NCBI GenBank assembly: GCA_947490035.1
Contig: CANLGS010000240.1
Span: forward strand, 1 to 6,591
Direction of reading: 5' to 3'
Source of the DNA: Gemmataceae bacterium
Lineage (GTDB): Bacteria > Planctomycetota > Planctomycetia > Gemmatales > Gemmataceae
Length of the DNA: 6,591 nt
This document shows, in pieces, positions 1 to 5,948 of the stretch (its first letter is position 1; every line of letters starts with the position of its first letter). The notes beneath the pieces were generated by a model. That model saw only the letters and a program-made list of their open reading frames with translations, did not search any database and had not been told where the DNA came from. Position numbers and translations under genes: made by a program.

Positions 1-702
1 AAGAAAGTGTCGGGCCAGGGGTACTCGTGCCCGGTCAAGGCGAACGTCGGCGGCGTCGCGCAGTACGTCGTCCTCCTCGGCAACGGGCCGGGCATCGTCG
101 GCGTTCACGCCGAGACCGGTAAAGTGCTTTGGCGGTACAACGGGGTCGGCGCGAGCGGCAGCACGGCCCAGATTCCGACGCCCGTCGTGAAGGGCGATCT
201 CGTGTGGGTGTCGTGCAGTTACGACCCGCCGGGCGCCGGCTCGGCCCTCCTTCAGATCGTCGCGAAGGGGAAGGACGCGTTCGAGGCGAAGGTGGTGACG
301 ACGTACAAGAAGGCGGAGGCGAACAACCACCACGGCGGCATGGTGTTGGTCGGCGACTACATCTACTTCGGCCACGACCAGAACCAGGGCAATCCCATCT
401 GCATCGAATTCAAGACCGGCGCCATCAAGTGGGGGCCGGAGAAGTCGCCGGCCGGCGGGTCCGGGTCCGCGGCGACGCTATACGCCGACGGCCGGCTCTA
501 CTTCCGCTACCAGAACGGCACGATGGTACTCATCGAGCCGTCGCCGGATTCGCTGAAGGTGGTGTCGTCGTTCAAGCTGCCGGCGCCCGATCAGAAGTCG
601 TTCCCCGCGAGTTGGCCGCACCCGGTGATCGTCAACGGCAAGCTCTACCTCCGCGACCAGACGGTGATGTACTGCTACGACGTGAAGGCCGCGGGGAACT
701 GA
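1..702 (+). CDS. PQQ-like beta-propeller repeat protein, C-terminal part (5' end outside the window)
   Basis: The reading frame is open from base 1 to a TGA at 700-702 and gives 233 residues; no start is visible, so the gene begins upstream. Two blade-type motifs of the PQQ-like propeller are readable: HAETGKVLW (about residues 35-43) and the looser IEFKTGAIKW (about 135-144), matching the family pattern A-x-D-x-x-T-G-x-x-x-W. Further strands such as GDLVWVSCSY, GDYIYFGHD, DGRLYFRYQNG and NGKLYLRDQ have the regular 'GxxLY' rhythm of propeller blades. In planctomycetes such proteins are usually exported and often of unknown substrate. True PQQ dehydrogenase activity cannot be claimed, because the N-terminal region and most potential cofactor residues are missing. 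The gene ends 30 bases before a strong terminator, so it is a monocistronic or last gene. The family call is fairly sure; the function is unknown. Confidence 0.8.
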   Translation, partial: KKVSGQGYSCPVKANVGGVAQYVVLLGNGPGIVGVHAETGKVLWRYNGVGASGSTAQIPTPVVKGDLVWVSCSYDPPGAGSALLQIVAKGKDAFEAKVVTTYKKAEANNHHGGMVLVGDYIYFGHDQNQGNPICIEFKTGAIKWGPEKSPAGGSGSAATLYADGRLYFRYQNGTMVLIEPSPDSLKVVSSFKLPAPDQKSFPASWPHPVIVNGKLYLRDQTVMYCYDVKAAGN

Positions 703-732
703 CGGCACAGCGGGCAGGCAGCGAAGTCAGCC

Positions 733-774
733 AAAACGAGCCGTGCGCTTGTGGGCGCACGGCTCGTTTTTTTT
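733..774. terminator. Intrinsic terminator, probably bidirectional
   Basis: A perfect 16-bp inverted repeat (733-748 with 755-770, core CGAGCCGTGCGC) encloses a 6-base loop, TTGTGG. On the plus strand it runs into eight T residues (767-774), a textbook Rho-independent terminator for the propeller gene ending at 702. On the minus strand the same stem ends in only four T residues, so it may also stop the receiver gene whose TAG lies at 776-778, but more weakly. It sits exactly in the convergent gap between the two genes. Confidence 0.9.
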
Positions 775-775
775 G

Positions 776-1198
776 CTACGCGCCGATCTTGACTTTGCGG
801 CGCACCTCGGTCGGCGTCGCCTGGGGCAGCGGGCAAAGCGCGGCGACCGCGTCCAGTAACGCGGCGGCGGTGAACGGCTTGGGCAGGAACCGCTCGGCGT
901 CGGACGCGGCGGCGTAGTCCTGGTGGGCGGCGGAGTCGTTCTTTGACATGACGGCGACGCGGACTCGGTCGCCGAACCGCGCCTTCAGTGCGATCGCGAC
1001 CTGGAACCCGCTCTGACCGGTTACGAGCAGATCGACCAGCGCCACGGAGGGCCGGTGTTCGTCGGCCAGTTCGACCGCGCGAAGCCCGTCGCCGGTGGAG
1101 ATCACGTCGTAGTTCGCGCGGTGGAGAAGCGTTTCGATCGCGTCGCGCAGTTGGGAATCGTCTTCGACAAGCAAGATCAAGCCGCGGGCCAACGACAT
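776..1198 (-). CDS. Stand-alone CheY-like response regulator receiver protein
   Basis: The 140-residue product is a single receiver (REC) domain with no output domain. Visible features in order: the acidic pair D13/D14 in 'LLVEDDSQ', the likely phospho-acceptor D56 in 'VALVDLLVTGQSG' with the usual glycine eight residues later (G64), a beta-4 serine S85 in 'VAVMSKND', and the conserved lysine K107 in 'FLPKPF'. The expected role is a phosphorylation-dependent switch acting through protein contacts in the cytoplasm. The start at 1196-1198 is chosen because GGAGG lies 5 bases upstream and the REC fold begins right after it; the frame stays open to 1288, but that extension has no domain support. 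The usual proline at D+4 is threonine (T60) and the residue after S85 is lysine, so signalling may be non-standard. No histidine kinase is in view. It is divergent from the agmatine deiminase gene. Confidence 0.88.
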   Translation of the reverse strand: MSLARGLILLVEDDSQLRDAIETLLHRANYDVISTGDGLRAVELADEHRPSVALVDLLVTGQSGFQVAIALKARFGDRVRVAVMSKNDSAAHQDYAAASDAERFLPKPFTAAALLDAVAALCPLPQATPTEVRRKVKIGA

Positions 1199-1203
1199 CG
1201 GTG

Positions 1204-1208
1204 CCTCC
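1204..1208 (-). promoter_or_regulatory. Ribosome binding site of the receiver gene
   Basis: The minus strand reads ACGGAGGCACCG directly before ATG. The GGAGG core is 5 bases from the start codon, which fixes the start at 1198 rather than at the upstream in-frame ATG at 1288. Confidence 0.75.
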
Positions 1209-1226
1209 GTTGCCACACACCCGGCC

Positions 1227-1261
1227 GGGTGACTCTTCCGTGAATGACCGGGGGTGACTCT
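1227..1261. promoter_or_regulatory. Paired 10-bp direct repeat in a divergent promoter region (possible operator)
   Basis: GGGTGACTCT occurs at 1227-1236 and again at 1252-1261, a 25-base period, within the 206-base gap between the divergent receiver and agmatine deiminase genes. Two exact copies so close together in non-coding DNA suggest a site bound twice by a regulator, lying 29-63 bases upstream of the receiver start. No convincing sigma-70 hexamers could be assigned on either strand. The regulatory role is inference only. Confidence 0.3.
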
Positions 1262-1404
1262 ACCCGCAGTACGGGCCGTCCGCAACAATGCCTTTCAGGC
1301 GAAACCGCGCCGGCGGCCAGATGCTCCCGAGGTTTCGCGCGTGGCGGGAATTACACCGCGCCGTTTCGACGCTACCTGAAAGCGCCTTCCTCCGCGACCA
1401 CACC

Positions 1405-2475
1405 ATGACCACACCGGCAAACTCCGATACGCTCTTGGCCCGCGGCTTTCGGATGCCCGCGGAGTGGGAACCACACGCATCGACCTGGCTTGCGTGGCCG
1501 CACCGCGAGTCCGACTGGCCGGGCAAACTCGAAGTCATCCCGTGGGTGTATGCGGAGATTATTCGCGCGCTGACCCGGCACGAGACCGTGAACCTGATCG
1601 TGCCCGACGAACTGCGCGCGGACGACGCGACCGACATCCTATCGAGCGCGAACGCGGACATGGGCCGCGTGAAACTCTGGGAGCTTCCCACGGACCGCTC
1701 GTGGCTGCGCGACAGCGGCCCGATCTTCGTGACGAACGCGAGCGGGGAACGCACCGCGCTCGACTGGCGATTCAACGCGTGGGCGAAGTACGACAACTGG
1801 CTTTACGACGACCGCGTGCCGGCGTTCGTGGCGGAGAAACTCGGCGTGCCGCGCGTGCAACCGACGCACAACGGGCACCGCGTCGTACTCGAAGGCGGCA
1901 GCATCGACGTGAACGGTGCCGGCTTGCTGCTCACCACTGAAGAGTGCCTGTTGAGCAAGACGCAGGAGCGCAACCCGCCGTTCGGCCGAGCGGACTACGA
2001 GCGCGTCTTCGCGGATTACCTCGGCATCAAGAAGGTGATTTGGCTGGATCGCGGGATGGTGGGCGACGACACGCACGGCCACATCGACGACCTCGCGCGC
2101 TTCGTGAACCCGCGCACGGTTGTGACGGCGGTGGAGAGCAACCCAGCCGACGAGAACTACGCGATCCTTCAGGAGAACTTGCAACGCCTTCAAGCCGCGA
2201 CCGACGTTCACGGCTCGAAACTCGAAGTCGTGCCGTTGGCGATGCCGCGCCCGCTGATCTTTGAGGGGGTGCGATTGCCCGTGAGCTACGCGAACTTCTA
2301 CATCGCGAACGGCGTGGTGATCGTGCCGACGTTCAACGACCCCGCGGACCGCGTCGCGCTGGGAACGCTCGCGGACCTGTTCCCCGGCCGCGAGGTGGTG
2401 GGGATCAGTTGCGTCGATCTGGTGTGGGGGCTGGGCACGCTGCACTGCATGACGCAGCAGGAACCAAAGTCGTAA
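1405..2475 (+). CDS. aguA: Agmatine deiminase (agmatine iminohydrolase)
   Basis: This 356-residue protein belongs to the PAD_porph/agmatine deiminase family, which hydrolyses agmatine to N-carbamoylputrescine and ammonia in cytoplasmic polyamine synthesis. Family blocks appear in order: MPAEWEPHASTWLAWPHRE (from residue 17), WLRDSGPIF (100-108, with R102 and D103), LEGGSIDVNG (162-171, E163), DTHGHIDDLARF (222-233, with H226 and D228 in the catalytic HxD), and the C-terminal WGLGTLHCMTQQEP (341-354) carrying the nucleophile C348. All expected catalytic residues are present and the length is normal for the family. The start at 1405 is favoured by family alignment; it has no clear Shine-Dalgarno sequence, and the upstream in-frame ATG at 1288 adds 39 unrelated residues. 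An alternative start at 1453 would leave only the core. The usual partner, N-carbamoylputrescine amidase (aguB), is not in the window. The gene ends 4 bases before a long inverted repeat. Confidence 0.94.
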   Translation: MTTPANSDTLLARGFRMPAEWEPHASTWLAWPHRESDWPGKLEVIPWVYAEIIRALTRHETVNLIVPDELRADDATDILSSANADMGRVKLWELPTDRSWLRDSGPIFVTNASGERTALDWRFNAWAKYDNWLYDDRVPAFVAEKLGVPRVQPTHNGHRVVLEGGSIDVNGAGLLLTTEECLLSKTQERNPPFGRADYERVFADYLGIKKVIWLDRGMVGDDTHGHIDDLARFVNPRTVVTAVESNPADENYAILQENLQRLQAATDVHGSKLEVVPLAMPRPLIFEGVRLPVSYANFYIANGVVIVPTFNDPADRVALGTLADLFPGREVVGISCVDLVWGLGTLHCMTQQEPKS

Positions 2476-2478
2476 TGG

Positions 2479-2607
2479 AAAGGCAGAAGAGCCGCAGATG
2501 ACGCAGACGGACGCAGATCAAACCGAAGAGAAGAGTTTGTTTTCAAACAAGTCTGTTCTTGGTCTTGATCTGCGTCCGTCTGCGTCATCTGCGGCTCTTC
2601 TGCCTTT
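2479..2607. repeat. Long perfect inverted repeat (43-bp arms) in a convergent intergenic gap
   Basis: Bases 2479-2521 are the exact reverse complement of 2565-2607, giving 43 bp without mismatch around a 43-base centre. The pairing resumes after a one-base bulge (ACC at 2522-2524 with GGT at 2561-2563). The centre has its own 5-bp hairpin, GTTTG-TTTT-CAAAC (2535-2548). Each arm has four GCAG words spaced 11, 9 and 10 bases apart (2483, 2494, 2503, 2513), about one helical turn. The element fills nearly the whole gap between aguA (ends 2475) and the esterase-lactonase gene (ends 2617). RNA from either strand would fold into a very stable hairpin, so it may help end or protect both transcripts. 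No T-tract, transposase or target duplication is visible. It may belong to a dispersed or MITE-like family, which the window alone cannot show. Confidence 0.93.
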
Positions 2608-2616
2608 GATTTCGTC

Positions 2617-5600
2617 TCATTTCTGCGGCCAAATCACCTTCCCTGGCGTGGTCGTCTTGATGCTGTACAGCGTGCCGCCGCCGGTGATGTAGAGCGTCTT
2701 CAGGTCGTCCCCGCCGAAGGCGCAGTTGGTCACCTCGTCGGTGGGCACGCCGACGAACGCGAGCAACTTTCCGCTCTCGGGGTCGATCACGTAGATGCCG
2801 CCCTTCACGTCGGTCGCGGGTTCCGCCGGCGGGTTCGGCTTGTTTAAGCCCCCCGCGACGTACAACCGGCCCTTGCTGTCCTGCTTGATGCCGTCCGGTC
2901 CGCGACCGAGCTTCCAGTCGTAGAGCAACTTCTGGCTCTTGGGGTCAACGCTGCCGTCGGCCTTCAGGTCGAAGCGCCAGAGCTTCCGCGCGCCGCCCTT
3001 GTCGTTGTTGTTGTCCGCGACGAACAGATACTTGTCGTCCGCGGAAACCAGCACGCCGTTGGCGCGTTCGACTTCGCGGCCGATGACGCGACTCACCTTG
3101 CCGTCGGTGTCGATGCGGTACACGCCTTCAATCGTGTTACCCTTCTCGTCCTTCTGCTGCATGTCTTCGCGCGGACCGTAGCGCGGGTCGGAGAAGTAGA
3201 TGCGGTTCTTGGAATCAATCGTGAGGTCGTTCGGCTGGTTATACTTCTTGCCGCCGAAGCTGTCGGTGAGGACGGTGCGCTTGCCGTCGCGGTCGATGCG
3301 CGAGACCGCGCGCGCCACCGGTTCGCAGCACACGAGCTTGCCGTCGCGGTCGAAGAGCAGGCCGTTGGTGCCGGCCTTCTCGCGCCACACCTTGCTCTCG
3401 CCCTTCGGCGTGAACTGGTGAATGCCCTTCTCGCCGCTGGTGAATACTCCGAAGTCGCGATCCCACGCCGGGCCTTCACCCGCGGAGCCGTCGCCGACGC
3501 GTTTTTCGAGTTTTTCGTCCGGGTCGAAGATTGGGCCGTCTTTCGGGGTGAGCAGTAAAGCTGCAACCGCGTCTCGCGGTTCGACGAAACGGAGACTTGC
3601 CTCAAGTTTGAAATGCTCGAACGTGCGCACGGCTGGTTCGTAAGCGGTCTTCAGTTCGTTTGCGGTCAGCTTTCGTCCGCTGCCGGAAACTCCGCCTGCG
3701 ATCACTACCGCCGGCGCGTTGTCTGGGGGGGAACGGAAGTCGAGGTACGCCGCGGCGAGATCGCCCACGTCGCCCACGTCGCGGAGCAAGCCCGGAGCCA
3801 TCAGACCGAGACGCTGGTCGGTGTATGGCTCGTCGGTCACGAAGGTGGCAAGCGTGTTCACGGCGGCTACCTGATGCGCAATGCCGTTGCGCGCGGTTGA
3901 AGCGAGCGCGACAAGCCCGGCTGCCCCTTCACCGACCAAGACGAACCTCCGATGCCAGCGGTGTGGTTTGCTCCCAAGTTCCTCAAACAGGCACGCGACG
4001 TCGTGCGTCCACTGACCGAGCAGTGGTTTCCCCGACCACAACCCCCACTCGGCGGAGTTGTGGTCCGGTGCGCGGCCGACGCGCTCGTTACCGGACGCAA
4101 ACTGGCCCGTCCCGCGAAGGTCGAGTGTGACCACCGTCGCACCGGTCTTCTTGAGTTCGGCGTACACCTCGCCCTTTCGTGCCGCCTCCGCGCCGTCAAG
4201 GTTTAGGAGTACCACCCACGGCGCCTTCGCGTGGCCGAACTCCACCAATGCGGATAAGTTGATGCCCCCTTCAGGGGAGAAGTGGACGGTGCGTAACCCT
4301 TCCTGATGTGTCACGTCGTTCGTTGCTTTCAGAGGCTGAATCCGGTAGCCCAGCACCGTCGCCAGTGGCTTAACTCGCTCATTCGAGACTATCCGATATT
4401 CGCGAAGCGTCTTTGGTATCGGTTTCGACTCACGCAATTTCTTGCCCTCCTGTGCCGCAAACTTCGGGATCGTCACGAAATCCTTCGGGCGCGTGTCGCC
4501 GGGGTAGCAGCGGAGGTCTTCTGGCGTCTCGGTTTTGAACGCCGGCTCCGGGATCGGGTCGCCCTTGCCCTCGCCCTTCAGGTGCAGCGTCATGAAGCCG
4601 TACATCGTCTCGCGCATCGACTTGCTGTAGTCGTGCGGCCCGTCGAAGATCGCGTGTTGCAGGTTGTCCGGTTTGCCGAGCAGCTTGAAGACGGGTGCGG
4701 TCAGCGCGAGCGACTTCTTCGCTTCGCCCACCGAGAACTGGATACCGTCCTTCGTTGCGTTCACCACCATCAGCGCACGCGACGCGACCAGCGCCAGCAC
4801 CGCCCATTCTTCGGTAAACCTCAGCGCGCCGGGCACCACCTCGCACATGCAGCACGCGGTTTGCAAGTACGCCTGATAGGTGCCGACCGAGCACACCGGC
4901 ACGACGCACTTGAACCGCTTGTCCCACGCCCCCGCGTACATCGTCTGGTTGCCGCCGCCGCTCGCGCCGGTGATGCCGATCTTCGTCTTGTCCACTTCCG
5001 GCCGCGTTTCGAGGTAATCGACGGCCCGCATGTTCTCGTACACCTGAAGCCCGGACAGCGGTAAGCCGAGCGGGAGCAGTGTCGCGGCGGTCATGTCGCC
5101 GTGGTACTCGCCGAGTGCCGTGCCCACGCCGCGCTCGCCGGCGCCGAACGCATCGACGCACAGCACGACGAACCCGAGCTTCGCGGCGCCGATGCAGCGC
5201 GACTGCACCACCGGGTCTTGCTTCGCGCCCTTCCAGTGGCCGTGAACCTGAAGGATCGCGGGTGCCGGTTTCTTCTTCGCGCCGTCAGGAACGTACAGGT
5301 TCGCGGTCATGCGGACGCCGGGCCGTGTCTGGATGGTGATCTTCTCGACGGTGTAGCCATCTCGCTTGAGCGGATCGCCGTGCTGCTTCGGGTCGAGGTC
5401 GCACGGCTTTTCCGGGAACCCGCCCCACGCCGCGAGCAGATTCTTCCGCAGCTCCGCTTCCTGTTTCGTCCACTCGTCCGCGGTCGCGGGCGCCTTATCG
5501 TTCTTGCGAAGCTCCGCGGCCTGCTTCTGAATGAACGCTTGGTACTGCTTGTTGGGCGGCACCTCGTCCGCGGCCGGCATAGCCGGGAGTGCGACGAGCA

Positions 5601-5634
5601 GCGCGACGAACGTGAGTGCGGCAACACGCGACAT
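2617..5634 (-). CDS. Secreted three-domain protein: alpha/beta hydrolase (acetyl xylan esterase-like), degenerate second hydrolase domain, SMP-30/gluconolactonase propeller
   Basis: The 1005-residue product starts with a signal peptide (MSRVAALTFVALLVALPAMPA, likely cut near residue 21), so it is exported. Domain 1 (about 60-355) is an alpha/beta hydrolase of the acetyl xylan esterase/dienelactone hydrolase type: oxyanion region QVHGHWKG (129-136), nucleophile elbow GASGG with S225, probable acid D296 and probable H334 in 'FDGPHDY'. Domain 2 (about 410-695) resembles another hydrolase, but its elbow reads GEGAAG (568-573) with no serine. Domain 3 (about 703-1005) is an SMP-30/gluconolactonase/LRE propeller, which uses a divalent metal; the expected ligands E720 (GEGPAW), N802 (PNDL), N859 (ANGV) and D914 (GPDG) are all present. 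A tandem 9-base repeat at 3763-3780 encodes DVGDVG. The start at 5634 is chosen for the signal peptide and a GGTGA five bases upstream; the frame extends to 5733, but that enters a repeat. The substrate is unknown; an ester- and lactone-bearing carbohydrate is plausible. Confidence 0.88.
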   Translation of the reverse strand: MSRVAALTFVALLVALPAMPAADEVPPNKQYQAFIQKQAAELRKNDKAPATADEWTKQEAELRKNLLAAWGGFPEKPCDLDPKQHGDPLKRDGYTVEKITIQTRPGVRMTANLYVPDGAKKKPAPAILQVHGHWKGAKQDPVVQSRCIGAAKLGFVVLCVDAFGAGERGVGTALGEYHGDMTAATLLPLGLPLSGLQVYENMRAVDYLETRPEVDKTKIGITGASGGGNQTMYAGAWDKRFKCVVPVCSVGTYQAYLQTACCMCEVVPGALRFTEEWAVLALVASRALMVVNATKDGIQFSVGEAKKSLALTAPVFKLLGKPDNLQHAIFDGPHDYSKSMRETMYGFMTLHLKGEGKGDPIPEPAFKTETPEDLRCYPGDTRPKDFVTIPKFAAQEGKKLRESKPIPKTLREYRIVSNERVKPLATVLGYRIQPLKATNDVTHQEGLRTVHFSPEGGINLSALVEFGHAKAPWVVLLNLDGAEAARKGEVYAELKKTGATVVTLDLRGTGQFASGNERVGRAPDHNSAEWGLWSGKPLLGQWTHDVACLFEELGSKPHRWHRRFVLVGEGAAGLVALASTARNGIAHQVAAVNTLATFVTDEPYTDQRLGLMAPGLLRDVGDVGDLAAAYLDFRSPPDNAPAVVIAGGVSGSGRKLTANELKTAYEPAVRTFEHFKLEASLRFVEPRDAVAALLLTPKDGPIFDPDEKLEKRVGDGSAGEGPAWDRDFGVFTSGEKGIHQFTPKGESKVWREKAGTNGLLFDRDGKLVCCEPVARAVSRIDRDGKRTVLTDSFGGKKYNQPNDLTIDSKNRIYFSDPRYGPREDMQQKDEKGNTIEGVYRIDTDGKVSRVIGREVERANGVLVSADDKYLFVADNNNDKGGARKLWRFDLKADGSVDPKSQKLLYDWKLGRGPDGIKQDSKGRLYVAGGLNKPNPPAEPATDVKGGIYVIDPESGKLLAFVGVPTDEVTNCAFGGDDLKTLYITGGGTLYSIKTTTPGKVIWPQK

Positions 5635-5730
5635 GAGATTCACCGGGGAGTGCGGAGCAGGGCAGATGGCGACAGTGTGACGCGGAAAAGGGCGTGAAGC
5701 AATGAACTTTCTGCCGCGCCGCACAGTTCG

Positions 5731-5754
5731 CACAGGGCTTCCGCCCTGTGCTAC
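5731..5754 (-). repeat. REP-like unit, left copy
   Basis: On the minus strand this reads GTAG (5754-5751) followed by a perfect 8-bp palindrome with a 4-base loop, CACAGGGCGGAAGCCCTGTG (5750-5731). This is the better-conserved copy, since its stem has no mismatch. Confidence 0.7.
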
Positions 5755-5826
5755 AGACGGCGACCCCTCTGGGGTGCAAAGACAAAAGTCCGCGCCCTGT
5801 TTTCCGCCCCGGAGGGGCCGGCGTTT

Positions 5827-5850
5827 GTAGCACAGGACGGAAGCCCTGTG
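5827..5850 (+). repeat. REP-like unit, right copy
   Basis: On the plus strand this reads GTAG (5827-5830) followed by CACAGGACGGAAGCCCTGTG (5831-5850). It is the same unit as the left copy with one change (G to A at 5837) that leaves a mismatch in the 8-bp stem. Confidence 0.7.
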
Positions 5851-5873
5851 AACGCGGGACGGTAGGCGAATGG

Positions 5874-5886
5874 TGAGTTGAACTCA
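5874..5886. promoter_or_regulatory. 13-bp palindrome upstream of the membrane protein gene (possible operator)
   Basis: TGAGTT-G-AACTCA is a perfect palindrome around one central base, 62 bases upstream of the ATG at 5949 and in non-coding DNA. It overlaps a TTGAAC (5878-5883) that could serve as a -35-like element, but the best -10-like word, TACACT (5908-5913), lies 24 bases further on, which is too far for a standard promoter. An operator role is possible but unproven. Confidence 0.25.
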
Positions 5887-5936
5887 TCTCCCGCCTGAAT
5901 TCTGTTCTACACTCCCGTCAGACAATTCCGTTCGCC

Positions 5937-5941
5937 GGAAG
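5937..5941 (+). promoter_or_regulatory. Ribosome binding site of the membrane protein gene
   Basis: GGAAG lies 7 bases before the ATG at 5949. It supports that start over the later in-frame ATG codons. Confidence 0.55.
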
Positions 5942-5948
5942 TGCGCGC

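Larger units (their letters stand above)
5731..5850. repeat. Composite element of two head-to-head REP-like repeats (BIME-like)
   Basis: Bases 5731-5774 and 5807-5850 are inverted copies matching at 39 of 44 positions, around a 32-base centre. Each arm contains two smaller palindromes: an outer one based on CACAGGGC-TTCC-GCCCTGTG and an inner CCCC-N3-GGGG (5764-5774 and 5807-5817). In each copy the outer palindrome is preceded on its own strand by GTAG, the arrangement known for REP elements mobilised by RAYT transposases. The two GTAG ends face each other, as in bacterial interspersed mosaic elements. The element lies in the divergent gap between the esterase-lactonase gene and the membrane protein gene, 97 bases from each start. 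No RAYT gene is in the window. Confidence 0.85.

Noticed and set aside
129..917. 262-residue plus-strand frame overlapping the propeller gene
   Set aside because: It has an Arg/Gly-rich composition, no family features, and runs through the terminator and into the opposite-strand receiver gene.
675..1220. 181-residue minus-strand frame overlapping the receiver gene
   Set aside because: It is Arg-rich and out of frame with a clear receiver domain, and it crosses the terminator hairpin.
1288..1404. N-terminal extension of agmatine deiminase to the ATG at 1288
   Set aside because: The extra 39 residues have no counterpart in the family, and no ribosome binding site precedes that ATG.
1639..2445. 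268-residue open frame on the minus strand opposite agmatine deiminase
   Set aside because: It is rich in Arg, His and Val with no recognisable motif, and lies wholly opposite a gene with an intact active site. GC-rich codon bias keeps the antisense frame open.
2298..2692. Two small open frames, one on each strand, both starting MTQTDADQ inside the long inverted repeat
   Set aside because: The shared start follows simply from the inverted repeat; each frame then runs into a neighbouring gene in the wrong frame or on the wrong strand.
4306..5064. 252-residue plus-strand frame opposite the esterase domain
   Set aside because: It is an antisense shadow of a domain with a signal peptide-led frame and intact catalytic residues.
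5635..5733. N-terminal extension of the esterase-lactonase protein to 5733
   Set aside because: It would place 33 Arg/Pro-rich residues before a good signal peptide, and its start codon lies inside the REP-like element.
5731..5850. CRISPR-like array or insertion sequence ends
   Set aside because: There are only two copies, inverted rather than direct, with no transposase or cas gene; the GTAG-palindrome layout fits REP elements better.
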